From Deroplatys truncata (lineage: Eukaryota; Arthropoda; Insecta; Mantodea; Mantidae), in assembly GCA_030765065.1 (NCBI GenBank), contig CM060985.1:248001-312000 (forward strand): DNA of 64,000 nt, given 5' to 3'. Below, in pieces: positions 1-11,208 of this stretch. The position numbers were made by a program, and so were the translations under genes. Under the pieces are notes generated by a model. It did no database searches, had not been told where the DNA came from, and was given only the letters and a program-made list of their open reading frames with translations. How positions within the stretch are numbered: position 1 is the first letter of the stretch; each line of letters starts with the position of its first letter.

Positions 1-611
1 TAAAACTTCATGTATGTCAGTACTGAACTGCTGGGTACAGAAACTAACACTGAAAAATGCCAGGTCATTATTTCTTCACGTTTTTCCACATTGAGCTAAA
101 TCAATTTAATGAAATTAGCAGTCGTGCATCACTTTCTCATAAATGTGAAGCAGATTTTCTCTTTATTGAATTACATATTACATAACTTAGTTTTCGCATT
201 AACGCTTCCTTAAATAACTTAAGGCAGTATTTTATATCACAACACTGTGAATGCCAGAGTGATTGTAGTGTAAATTAACATTATTGTATGACAATGATTT
301 TAGATGTTTGTTAGCTACAAGCATTGTTAGGAAATAAGTTTATACGGTCTCACTGAAACTGGCAATAGGAATGGGTAACAATGAAGCGATGGGGTGAGTT
401 GTTTATCGCTTAGAAGAGACAAACAAATGACGTTAGGGTAGCGTGCCTTTCTTTAGAAATGGAGGGAATATCTTCCCTAGAGCATATGTATTATTAATTA
501 TGATTGGCTTATAAAACACGCAAATGTTGGCGCGATTTAGTAACCAATAGCAGCTCCATTATAATGTTTGGGCATATAGGGGTGAGGGAGTATAAATTCT
601 TGAGCCAAAAG
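1..611. other. Unannotated AT-rich stretch
   Basis: I see no coding signal, RNA gene or repeat here. The open frame that begins near 504 is carried mostly by the minisatellite that follows. Confidence 0.5.
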
Positions 612-944
612 CAAGTATCGCGCAGTCTTGCAAAGTCATTCACGAGATACACGTCGCGCAATTCAACAGAATCTCTCGCGAGGTACACATTACGCAGTTC
701 TACAGAATCTTTCACGAGGTACACATCACGCAGTTCTAAGAAATCTCTCTCGCGAGGTACACGTCAGGCAGTTCTAAAGAATCATTCGCGAGTTACACAT
801 CACGCAGTTCTACAGAATCATTCACGAGGTAAACGTCGCGCAGTTCTACAGAATCTCTCGCGAGGTACATATTACGCAGTTCTCAGCAATCTTTCGCGAG
901 GTACACATTAGGCAATTCTACAGAATCTCTCGCGTCGTAAAGTT
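612..944. repeat. 36-bp minisatellite, about 9 units
   Basis: Units of 36 bp run head to tail. Each starts near CGCAGTTCTACAGAATC and continues through CGCGAGGTACACAT. Units differ at a few positions, mainly CGCGAG versus CACGAG and ACATTA versus ACATCA or ACGTCG. Because 36 is a multiple of three, one frame stays open and gives a 12-residue periodic peptide; I treat that as an artefact. The unit is GC-richer than its flanks and contains CGCG. Confidence 0.9.
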
Positions 945-1485
945 AGTTACAAAATGTGAAGTAAGCGTACGACAGTAATTATATTCGGAAACATAACAGT
1001 TTCAGTAGGCGTGTATAAAGATTACAGATGTGAACCATTAATTAAGTGTGACGGCAATAAAAGTGTGAAAACAAATTCTTTTATCAGTGTTATCTTTTAG
1101 TAACAATTCCTTTCCGTTTACACGCCCTGCTTAGAGGTATTTGCTCGAATGGGTAATAATAGCTAGCCGGAGGACAAAGAACCCAAAATTCAAAATAGTA
1201 AAACAATAACAGGCGCTCAGCAAATAAGATAACACGAACAGATTACTGCGACAAACTTTAATTAAAATGCAGAAAAAAGATTATTTGGAGAATGAAAATG
1301 GATATATTATACGTTTTAAGAGAAGATGTAAACAATTAGAAAGCATGTAACTCACCCACCCGCCCATTTTAGGAACTTTACGTTACAGACAGACCACTAC
1401 TTTATTACGAATGCCGGCGGAGAGTCGAATTACGTCAGCTGAACTAAGCCGAATGACTGAAAGCGAAGAGAGATATTGCACATAC
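945..1485. other. Unannotated AT-rich stretch
   Basis: No gene, tRNA-like box or clear repeat was recognised. Confidence 0.45.
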
Positions 1486-2720
1486 ATGGAGATTTCATTG
1501 GAAATGCACTATTTGAGGTGTTCTGTGTAAAACAATGTTTATCCTAAGGTCCAGTGAACGGCTAGTCCTTTCTTTTCTTTTTTTGCTTTAGTGAATAAGA
1601 TGAGTGTCATTAGAATAATTAAATGAGCCAAAGATTCAGATAGCTTGTAGCTACTGACTGTTTACGATAAGAAAAACAAAACAGAAGAAAAAAATTCTGA
1701 TGCGTTACCTTTACATAACTTTTTCTACCCTCTATCATTTGTTATTGGGTATAAAAACTATTCTTACGAAATTTTATTTTTCTATCGACACAAAGCTTTG
1801 CAGAAGTAGCTATAATACACATTTCCTTATAGATACGAGTCAACGATACTTAAATGTTTAAAAATGGACGCGATGTCTAGTCTTAAAATTCAATACTGTT
1901 TCCATACAACCGCTGGAAACAACCAAAAATCGACAGGATTTTGGTTTTTATCACCATTTTTGTTTTTTCGATACCTATGTTGTTCACACGCACACAGACC
2001 TTTTTCTAAAAATCTGGTGTTACTTGTACACGACTTTCGCTACCTTCTAACGCTTATTAGTAGGCATACAATTTGTTCTTATAAACATATACTTCCCGGA
2101 TATAGCTGTATTGCACATTTCGTTATAGATACAAAGCGAATAGTAGTAGTTAAATGTTTTAGAACAGGACGCTATATGCTGACCTTAAAATTCTATACTT
2201 TTTCCATGACATTCTCTAAAAATAAATGAAAATCGACAAGATTTTTAAAAATATGGTTAAGTATTGAACAACTCGAACAATTAATAGCGGATATATCGGA
2301 AACAGTTATGCTACAAAAAAGTTATTTGAAATAAATCGTGTGTTTTAAAGATATCTACATTTTTTGTGTAGTACGCTTTCGTCTATCGTTTAACGTTCAC
2401 CAGTTACATAAGATTATACAAAATTTGTTCCGAATAAACGCTTTTCCAGAAAATTCAAGATACAAATTTTGTCATGTAAACATCTTTAATATATGGTATG
2501 TTAATAAAATCGTTTGCGATTTTTTTTAGAAAATAAGAAATTTCGAAAAATGTTCCATGTATGGGATAGTTAGTGGTGGGGAAGGGGGTTGTTAAAAAAC
2601 TTCGTGTCGCATACTTGGAAGGTATTGAACATAAATAGGAAGTTTGGTATTTGTCAGATATTTCGTTTTAGAGTTATGCTGTTCATAGACACAAATACAC
2701 ACGCGCGCTTAAGGTCTAAA
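1486..2720 (+). repeat. Dispersed repeat family D1, old copy
   Basis: The start resembles the ends of the duplicated blocks at 23.58 and 27.41 kb (a 'cattggaaat...atttgaggtgtt' string, then a 'gaacggctag' module). From about 1,695 it follows the D1 layout seen elsewhere: a 'ctgatg.gttac' head, a 'tttctac' box, an 'ataaatcgtgtgttttaa' module, a 'cgaaaaatgttccatgta' module, and a 'gttatgctgttcatagacacaaa' module. It is more diverged than the copies at 10.4 and 24.5 kb and its tail is lost. Frames across it are stop-rich; the short ORFs are not genes. Confidence 0.7.
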
Positions 2721-3483
2721 TCACTAATCGCGTTAAGGCTCGCCTTGTTTTTCGTTCACTGTTGGCGGCTCTCCTGTATGAACAGTCTATCGGCTTACTA
2801 CAGCCAAAACACGAACTAAATTTTCCAGGTTATACTGGGGTTATGGCTTCCAGTGGACAGAAAAGGCCAAGAACAGTGCTTGAATTAACCTTCCTTGTTA
2901 TAGCCGAGCTTAGAGGAAAAATATGCTGAATATCGAGAGAACAGAAAATGGGCGTGAACAGGCGCGCTCTGTCGATAATATATTCAGCTGCAAATCCGAT
3001 GGCAGTGTAGTTCCATTCCAGCAGGCATGCTTTTAAAGCGAAGTGGCGCCACTATTGGTGTTAGAGTCTGAAGATTAGTCAAACTGGTGTATTGCGTAAA
3101 TTTCTCAATATCTTTTGGTGTAAATTTAGCTATATTTTGCCTAGCTAACAGTAAGATTAAGGCAAAAATCCTGTTATATTTTTAAAAGCAGTGAATGTAC
3201 CATTTAAACGGACCATATCAGCCGATTAGCAGATGTTATTTAAACTTCTGGAAATGTATTGGGATAGCGTTTAAATACAAGGGGCTTATTTGTATCCGAC
3301 TTCCGCCAGTGGAGCCTGTCACAGATGTCATTGAATTACATTACGAGCTTTTCAATTTCCGTAGCTTAATTTCTACAGAAATTTTTCTTTTTCTGGCAAC
3401 AGTTGGTGTTATGTGGTTATAAGTTCCGTTTTGTTTTGTTTTTGTTTTTTTTAACTTAGCGTCCTTTAACCGGGTAAAACATT
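2721..3483. other. Unannotated; part of a small dispersed repeat
   Basis: The first 100 bases (about 2,730-2,830, around TGTTGGCGGCTC and the following CCAAAACACGAACTAA) resemble 38,930-39,030. The rest is unrecognised. Confidence 0.4.
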
Positions 3484-3775
3484 AAACTGAGTTTTATTTA
3501 TGGACGCTCTTTAACTGCTGTGGTCCTTAGCGTCCCATTCTATATTGGGTGTGAAAGACCGGTAGTTTTGCTCAGAGGCCTCTTTATAAGGCTTGAGGTT
3601 CTTTAACGTGCCGTAAATCTACGACACGGGACCACCAACTTTATTTCCCTTCTGAAGGAAGCCATGCAAAGGATTTTTATGCCCGAAGAAATCCATCGCC
3701 CTCCGCCAGGTTTGAGCCCGCGACCTCGGGAACTAGAGGCTGGCATCTTTACCCGGGTAGGTCATATCGGAATGT
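3484..3775 (-). mobile_element. tRNA-derived SINE, family S1
   Basis: This is one of four copies (others at 21.6, 25.3 and 36.0 kb) sharing the strings 'cttagcgtcccatt', 'caggcttgaggttctttta' and 'ggaggaagccatgc'. On the minus strand the 5' end is tRNA-like: an A-box-like segment, then a B-box-like GGGCTCAAACC about 40 bases on. The body runs to an AT-rich 3' tail, at the plus-strand left end. SINEs are copied by the reverse transcriptase of a LINE partner. Confidence 0.75.
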
Positions 3776-3829
3776 GAATGAACGAAATGGTTGAAATGGG
3801 CCCAGGTGTTCCTAGAGCTTAGGGTTGCC

Positions 3830-3965
3830 GAACATTCGTCTTTTCAGGACAAGGGAATACCCCGAAGAAAAACGACTTAAGCAGGTAACGCCCTAACCCA
3901 GACTCGAACTCGGGACGTCCTGAATGTGGAGCAGACTCGTTGTCCCCAAACCACAGAGATGCGTA
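3830..3965 (-). mobile_element. tRNA-like SINE head, second type
   Basis: Read on the minus strand, 'ctctgtggtttggggacaac' resembles an A box region. GAGTTCGAGTCTGGG about 45 bases downstream resembles a B box. No cloverleaf can be completed with confidence, so I call a SINE fragment and not a tRNA gene. Confidence 0.55.
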
Positions 3966-4063
3966 ATTTTATTTTGAAAGTCATATTATACTGAATGTTT
4001 TACACTTTTGAAACATTTGACAACTGCAGTTGAATTCAAAATGTGCAACGAATAAAACAAAGA

Positions 4064-4305
4064 TGCAAGGGATCCCGGATTCGATTCCCGGCTGGGTGTG
4101 GGGACTTTTTCTCTAGCCAAGATTATTCCCTATCTTCCCCAAACTCTGGAAGTATAAATGTGTTTCATCTAATGTACATAACCCAAAAAAGCTAGAAATC
4201 CAATGACTATATGAGTTAACACCACTGTCGATAGGCAATATGTTACAAAGGTAAAGGCCGCCGATGTGAGTACTGCAGTTAAAGGCGGAGTATAAATGGA
4301 ATTAA
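4064..4305 (+). mobile_element. tRNA-derived SINE, family S2 (5' truncated)
   Basis: It carries the B-box-like string GGATTCGATTCCCGG. The body shared with the copy at 13.3-13.6 kb follows, ending near 'gttaaaggcggagtataa'. The A box is missing, so the head is truncated. It lies inside unit 1 of the 0.4-kb tandem repeat. Confidence 0.7.
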
Positions 4306-5025
4306 AAAGCAACGATGGTGACTGCGCGCATGACTATTAAAAGCAAACCAGGGCTTCAATTAAATCATATTTCCGAATCCTTGACGTTACTGTTTTAGCT
4401 ATACAAAATGATTTCCAAATAATGTCCTAATACAAATAGGTCGTCACATGCTGCACCATTCGCGTGAATACCTCAGTTAAGTACCAAGCGTAGACGTCAA
4501 ATACAGTTGAATTCAAAATATGGAATACTCGAAACAAAGACAACTGTGCACAAAATGGTTTGTGTGACTATTAAAAACGTAAAATAAGGCCACAATATAA
4601 ATCAGATATCCGAATCACAAAAGTTTGTTTTTAACAATTTTTTTCCAAATCAACATTTATTCGAGTAGCCTGAATTCTGGCCAAGTGATTTATATAATTT
4701 ATGTCATTTTTATAAGTTAAATAACAATTATGGACCTAATTACGAATCAACTAACGGTCTTTGAAATGCAGAGGTCTTAAAACAATAGAAGTCGAGATCG
4801 GTTTCTCTTGTCTGTATGACATTTTCTAATGTAGATGTCGCCGCATTCTGCACCAGTGCCAATTCGCGTGAATGTCTCAATAACGCACCAAACGTGTAAG
4901 TCAAATGCAATTACATTCGAAATGTGGAATGTACGAAACAAAGGTGACTGCACGCAGAGTTGTTTGCATGACTTAAAAATGTAAAATGCTGCTACAATGC
5001 AAACCGCATTTAGAATCCTAAACGA

Positions 5026-6612
5026 TAGGGACCGTATTCATAGATTTCACGTTCGTCTGGATTATCTCCAGACTCATTTGGTCCGGACCAAACGCCGACC
5101 AAGATTTTGATATTCATAGACTATACTAAGAAAGCCCGTCAATCAACGAGGAGAAAATGTTACACGACGAAGAAAGGTAGTTATGCGTATGCGCAAATTC
5201 CATAGAGCAGTAAACTATCCATTGTTACTTTCTAGTTTTTAACGTTCTATGGTCACTTCACAGCTGTTTTTTCATCGGTTCAGTGCTCACTCATCACCCT
5301 CAGCAAATAAATGGAGATAACCAAGAAGCGTGCATTAAAACGGTCGGAAGAGGAAAATGTCTGTTTTCCTTAATATAACAAATGGTGGATATTATTAAAA
5401 ACAAATCGGTTTCCACAAATACAAACGCAAAAAAAGAGGATACATGGACGGAGATAATATACAGGCAGTTTTGTGCATCATTCTAACCTATTACCACCCC
5501 TGCCTTTTTGAAAACGTTCTTATCCATCAGATGCACATTTTCATGGCATTATTAATCATTTCAATAAGAATTTAACTTGCTGGAGTATTCTTTTAACGTT
5601 AAAATTAGACTAAAATCGAATTTAAATAACAAGTAATATTTGCAGTTAAGATGTATCTCACCCTGGGTCTTAACCAAATAATTAAATACTGTGAAATAGC
5701 AGTTATACAGAAATAATTACCCGAGGAAATATTGATATATCATAAACCTTCCGAGAATTTTAATGCTCCTCTCCACGCCGGGAAAACGTAAGTAAAGCCT
5801 GAATTACTTTGTACTCAACCTAAGTGACTTATCTCAACGCGGCGTAAGGTGAAGGTCTTGCACACTGTATTAAATTGAGATATTTAGGATTGTCTTAACG
5901 TGCCTTAATTTAACACGACCTAACTTAAGAATTTGGCAATGTCAAACTTTTCCTTCCCGTTACGTCAAGTTTAATGTCTCATGGTAATTACAACCAAATG
6001 GTGAGAAACAGTAGCATGAAGTAATAAAAGAACAACCAATCACTTTCATTCTTGTTGCGTTAATTGCATGCTAATTAGACCTTGACTTTAGCAGTATTTC
6101 TTAACTTTACGTCCCGTTATGTTATATAAAGTTCATCGTAATCCCGGTTTAACGAAGGGAAGTCTAGCAATGACACATGAAACATTAGCCATACGGCTTT
6201 GCGTATCAATTGAGATACTTAAGCCTCGCTTATTGTCTGTCCTATAGGTTAGGGTGAATCAATTTTATCAGCTTTCTAACCTTTGATTTACTAAACCTGT
6301 ATTTATTTTGAAGTTTAGGTCGTCATGCTTTCCAATTATGTCTAACCTTGGTAAATAGTTTTACGCCATTGTCTCATTTCGCAAAATCTACGCATAGCAG
6401 CATGCCCATCACTCTATAGTCATCCATCCTGTAAAGATGACCTGCCTTTAATCTAACCTCTGAGGTAGATCAACATTTGGTCCGGACCAAGGCGTTTGAT
6501 CCCCGGTACAACGCAAGTCCCGGTCTATGAATATAAAAATCGATGGTCCGCTGTAAATCCATCGGAAGTAGCAAGTTGGTCCGGACTGCGATTGACTATG
6601 AATACCGCCCTA
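5026..6612. mobile_element. DNA transposon-like element with TIRs, flanked by TA
   Basis: The left end reads TAGGGACCGTATTCATAG and the right end, reverse complemented, TAGGGCGGTATTCATAG. TA sits at both outer edges and could be the target-site duplication. Subterminal TGGTCCGGACCA palindromes occur near both ends (about 5,080 and 6,480). Removing it joins two halves of a 0.4-kb repeat unit, which supports insertion. There is no recognisable transposase inside, so it is probably non-autonomous. TA duplication would suit Tc1/mariner, but the TIR is not one I can assign. Confidence 0.75.
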
Positions 6613-6790
6613 AATGTTTAACTAACAAAATGATTTCCAGATTAATATTTTATTCCAGTAGCCTGGAATATAGCACAGTCGTTCATAATTTTTGTAGATT
6701 TTTCACAAGTTAAATGAAAATGTTGGAAATAAATTAACCATCTTTGATATGCAGAAATCTTAAAATACCAGAGACACAGATCGTTTTCCC

Positions 6791-7160
6791 TTACCTGCGC
6801 GGCTTTCCTAATGCAAGTAAGTCTTGTCTCCCATGTTTGGCTCTCCACCACATAATTTCAGACAACTACTCGTGAGCATAATAGTGGAACAGCAACTATT
6901 ACCGTGTTCAAACCTCCTGACGTCCAATACTTCCAAGGCAACTAGAATACAGACCAATACGATACTAGCAAATAGCAGTAATACGAAGTTGCCTCTTACG
7001 GACTTAAGCCTCCAAAGAAAGAAAAGTCTCACTGCTAACGTATCATGTGAAGCAGTGTACAGCCCGTCCGCTTGGAGCGCCACAAGCACTCCTGATTTGA
7101 AGCTGACTGCTTTTGGACGAAGAGTAGCAAATCTTAAGCTTTCATAATTCTGTATACTGC
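6791..7160 (-). other. Uncertain candidate exon, GC-raised
   Basis: Base composition is richer in GC than the flanks and both strands are open. On the minus strand a frame from about 7,150 to 6,808 encodes a strongly hydrophobic stretch (NFVLLLFASIVLVCILVAL), flanked by basic and charged residues, as in a type II membrane anchor. A good splice-donor string, CAG|GTAAGG, lies on the minus strand near 6,798, but it is out of phase with the membrane-anchor frame, which stops first. I do not recognise a family. It could be a decayed host exon or chance. Confidence 0.2.
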
Positions 7161-7418
7161 TGTTAATCTCTTTTATACATAAGCACCAACAATGATATAT
7201 TGTTCAAAAATGTTTTATATACAGCAGTAAATGAAACCTTTTCGCCGTATTATTGAAATTATGGACAAATAGGGAATCATCGGAGCGAATTGTTTACTAA
7301 TTAAAATGAGTCGTTTACTGGTGAGCTACTTGTACAAATTATCTTTTCTTTTTAGAAAATGTTCTCTGCAAACTTCGCCTTTTAAGTGACTAGTGTAGTT
7401 ACTTAGATATGCCAGCAG
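7161..7418. other. Unannotated AT-rich stretch
   Basis: No coding or repeat signal was recognised. Confidence 0.4.
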
Positions 7419-9300
7419 CAGTGGCCGCCCGTATCTCAAATATTAGGGGAAGGGCTGCGGACTTTAATAAACAATGACAAACTAATAGTTTATCTAAATA
7501 ATAATTACCATGCAAGACTCGCCTATTTTATTTCTTGTATATTAAGTCAATCCTCCGGACTTTGAGAGCAGCAAACTTATCCGTGGTGTCATAAAATGGC
7601 TCATTCCTTATATGTTTACACAAAAGTTCCTTCTGAATAGAGATCTTCGCTAATGATGAGAGTCTGCCTTGAAATTTAGTTGCTTTACAATTCCATCCAC
7701 AAGTGCATCAGGGGAAAGAAGTTTTTGTGTTTGAAAATAATTAAATCTGTCACTAGAAACACTACATTTCTCTCAAATAAATCCTTATATTTTGGCATAA
7801 TTTAAAACACTCCACTGTAGTAACAGACCTACACATCTCATCAGTATACAAAAGATGCAATTCTTTCTTTAAATACTGAATTCTTTTAATAGGATCGCAA
7901 ATTTTCAAGAGCTGAAGAAGGAAAACCTTTAGCGCAATTCTCAAATGTTGTGGAATCCACAAGCGTAAGAAATTGTAAATTGTCACATTCTGAAACCTTA
8001 CTTTTATTTTCACTGCAAATGGAATCCAAAATTTCGAAAAATAACATTTTTAATTTTTTAAGGATTTAATTCTCTTTCAAGTTTACATCTTCTCTTCTTT
8101 GAGTCAGATTGGTCAGTTTTTCGGTTTTCTCAATTCCAAAAAGTATTGTCCATTTCGTTTGTTGCTTATTAAATCACATGTCACCTCAATTTTTGAAATG
8201 TAATAAGCAATGCCCATCAGTGATTTCTTTTGCAAAACTTCAAAAAGAATGTCTGTGAAAGAAAAATGCCATTGTATACTACTACCAGAAGAGTTCAATT
8301 CAGAACTATTCATTTCGTTAAAAACTCCCTTACTGAGCGGAATGAATCTTTTATCAATATTCTCAAACACGTGTTTCAATGCTTCCCAATCTTCAACAAT
8401 TACAGTGAGTAGTTTTGAGTAAGAACACCGAGTTACTGCTAAGGTTGGAATATCTCTAGCTGAAAATGAATCTTAGTGCCTTTGTTTTTTTTCATGGATG
8501 GTTGAAAATGGAAGGAATCCCACTAATACTTGCAAAAAATGTGACATTTGGAAATGAATCTAAACTTTGTTGCACCAAGTTTAGTCGACGAGCTAAGCAG
8601 AGCAAAAAACAGATTAAGGTGCTGTGCCTTTAATTCTCTTCCGAAGATTATTTAAGGGTCCTGCCATTACACTTGTCCCATCATAACGTTCAGCCATTAA
8701 TTTGTTCTCGTATGAAAACTCAGACAAAATCCCATCCAGAAGACTAAACAAAGCCTTAGTTGTTCTATCAGCACTAACATCCGAGAACCCTAGAAAACGT
8801 TCAAAAAACATTTCCTCCAAAATTCACACATCCTACTATGATAGAGCACTGATGTTTCGAGTTATATCTGTGCTATCAAATTCAATAGCATGGAAAGTTA
8901 CTGTTATGAATTTCCTTTTTACATATCTTGTATATATTCAGATACGCAGTTTATGACTTCACTTTGAATTGTCTTCGAATTCCCACTGAATACACTATTA
9001 ATTTTAATATAGTGACTTTAAATTTCCAATGGACTCCTCGATATTAATAAAGCAAGCTGTTCCTTGAAATTTCTACGATTTATTGAACTTGCACTTACAT
9101 CGTGGCCCCTAAATCCAAGTTCTTGCTTACCTAAATATAGTACAGTATCAATAACCAGCTGAAAAAGTAGTCTATTCATAACATTTTCATTGAATTGAGC
9201 CATAAATAGCCTTGCATGTTCCCGTAGCGCGTCAGAAACGTTATTGTTATTCTTTAAACAAGTGTTCAATTGTAATTTGCATTTCAGGTGTTAAGCGGAA
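7419..9300 (-). pseudogene. hAT transposase remnant (DUF4371 type)
   Basis: hAT transposases cut and paste DNA with an RNase-H-like DDE core. On the minus strand, in order: a DUF4371 opening with LGKQELGFRGHDVSASS and RRNFKEQLALL (9,269-9,018); a middle block with FLGFSDVSADRTTKALF and MAERYDGTSVMAG (8,820-8,614); a diverged block at 8,379-8,113; and a C-terminal-side block with YLKKELHLLYTDEM (8,013-7,762). Blocks lie in different frames with stops between them, so it is dead. CAGTGGCCGCCCGTA at 7,419 looks like a hAT terminal repeat; I did not find its partner. The zinc finger and C-terminal dimerisation box are not visible. Confidence 0.8.
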
Positions 9301-10371
9301 TGTTTATGCTTATTTAGAGCTCGCGTAATGCTCATAAAATAGAAAATCCTCCCTTATTCCAGACATTACGATTAGTATTAAAAAGTAAGCAGAACAACAA
9401 AAGAGTCTTTCTAAATTGGAGCTATTGCACAGCCTCGAAAATTCGTAAAATCAAAATGTTTTTAAAATTAACGTTATAGCATTTACCGTCTTCTTTTCCT
9501 TTATTACAGAAAGATTTAATGCTATGGTAAATATTCCAACTGTTGAGACGTCTTTCTTATCCTCGTCTTTCCACCTGGAGAACGGTGTCTCAAGTGTATT
9601 ACACACTATATAATTAACTGGATTAATTTCGCAAACACAAACGATAACATCCATAAGCCACAAGTAAATACTTCACTCAACAGGAAAGCACGACTGAGCG
9701 AGTTTGTATATCCCTCCCCCTGGCCCCTAAAAAGCATGATTCACAGTTAGTTGGGAAGGACGTGAAAGCATTCTTGTCCACAGAGACCATCCTAGGACTT
9801 ACAGGTTTAAAATCGCAAGCAGAAAAATTTGACCTCACGTTGTCATAGCAACCACGTAAACTAGTGGGAGAGAGACAGGCCAATACCTCTTCACATTCAC
9901 TAGCAAGCAAATGGTAGGAGTCCGATAAAGCATGCACTCCCTCTCTGTCGAATGTCGTTTGCAGCCTGTCGCCTCAGAATCCGTAAACAAACTTGAGAAG
10001 CAGAGCACACTGCAGAAAAAAACATGACAGAGAAAGACAGCCTCTGAATATAACTAGGCTGAGAATTTTCAAATGAATATTAATTGCAATATTCATTCAA
10101 TTTTTAAGCGCAAAGATGTTGAAGCGTCCCTTCATTCTCTTCATCACAAACACCACCATTGGCCAGCAAAAGTTTTGCAAAAGTAGTTCCTCGCCTGTGA
10201 ATTCTATCGCTCTTTGTGTGTTTTCAAGAAAAAGAAAATGACCTACATCTGTGTGTCTTCTCCCGACTTTAACCCCTTTAAAGGTCAGTCGTAAACTTCT
10301 ATTTTTCATTCCCCTTCTCCAAAAGCAGGTACCTGTACTGGGAATTTGCCTTGCTAATGTGATTCAAATTA
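9301..10371. other. Unannotated; possibly 5' part of the hAT remnant
   Basis: Short minus-strand frames (9,663-9,451; 9,937-9,677; 10,309-10,097) have no family I recognise. One contains TPFSRWKDEDKKDVS, which could be hAT N-terminal sequence, but this is a guess. Confidence 0.25.
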
Positions 10372-11208
10372 AAAAATCTGATGTGTTACACTCACATGTC
10401 TTTCTCTACTCTTGTACAAACTATTTTTACAAACGCTTATTCTCCATATGCTTCATGTTAATCGAGATGTCAATCTTATTGGTAATTTTCTTGTAGATGC
10501 AAGGGGAATATGGTAGGTTTTAAGCGATAGTCAAATATTTTAACGCTGGTTGCTATGTGGCGCATTCCATTCTCTTTGCATGTCCAGGACATAAAAAAAT
10601 GAATAACGAATTTGAGAAAAGTGTAAGCATTGGAAAATTTAAGGGAATAACAAGCAACATCTCGAAGACGGTTCACTCAACAAAAGAAATGTATATGGCA
10701 TAAATTGTGTATTTTAACGCGATCTACATTTTTCGTGTAGTAAAATGTTGTCTATCTCTTATGGTTTACCAGTTATGCAAAAGTCGTTCACAATGAAGAA
10801 TACTTTTGGAGACATTCCCAGAAAATTCGAGATATACATTTCATTTCTCATGACAATATCTTAAACATATGATATTTTAATCAAAATTGTTAGCCATTTT
10901 TGAGAGAATTAAAATTTTCGAAAAATGTTGCATGTAAAGGGTAGTCTGGGGTGGGGGGATTTTCTTGAAAACCTTCGTGTGCATCTCTGGAAGATACTGA
11001 ACCTAAATACCAAGTTTGGTGTTTATCCGACTGTTCGTTTCTGAATTATGCTGTTCACAGACACAGACAGACACACGGACATGTTTCCAAAAAGGCCTTT
11101 TTTGGATTCAGGGGGTCTCAAAACATGTATTTCCGGTGAAATCTCGGTATCGAATTTTTGGGTTGAATACAATACTTCCCCTACTTACTACACGTAGTAG
11201 AGAAAGTA
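10372..11208 (+). repeat. Dispersed repeat family D1, well-preserved copy
   Basis: It begins at a 'ctgatgtgttacactcacatg' head followed by CTTTCTCTACTC and ends in a GTAGTAGAGAAAGTAAAA tail. The ACTTTCTCTACT box appears at both ends in opposite orientation, a weak terminal inverted repeat. Internal modules include 'ggtttaccagttatgcaaaa', 'aaaatgttgcatgtaaaggg' and 'acacagacagacacacgg'. The open frames in it recur in other D1 copies because the DNA recurs. It is closely related to 23.8-24.97 kb. Confidence 0.85.

Larger units (their letters stand above)
4010..6790 (+). repeat. Tandem repeat of about 0.4 kb, three units, with nested insertions
   Basis: Landmarks recur in order: 'cagttgaattcaaaat', 'gaaacaaag', 'gactgc.cgcatgactat', 'ccgaatcc', 'atgatttccaaat', 'cgagtagcctg', 'gtctttgaaatgcagaggtcttaaaa', 'ctgcaccattcgcgtgaat'. 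Unit 1 (about 4,010-4,490) is opened by a SINE at 4,064-4,305. Unit 2 is about 4,490-4,900. Unit 3 begins near 4,900 and is split by the TIR element at 5,026-6,612, resuming at 6,613-6,790. Unit borders are approximate. Confidence 0.75.

Noticed and set aside
504..911. 135-residue Ser/Arg-rich repetitive ORF
   Set aside because: Its periodicity is that of the 36-bp minisatellite, and changes between units do not favour synonymous sites by eye.
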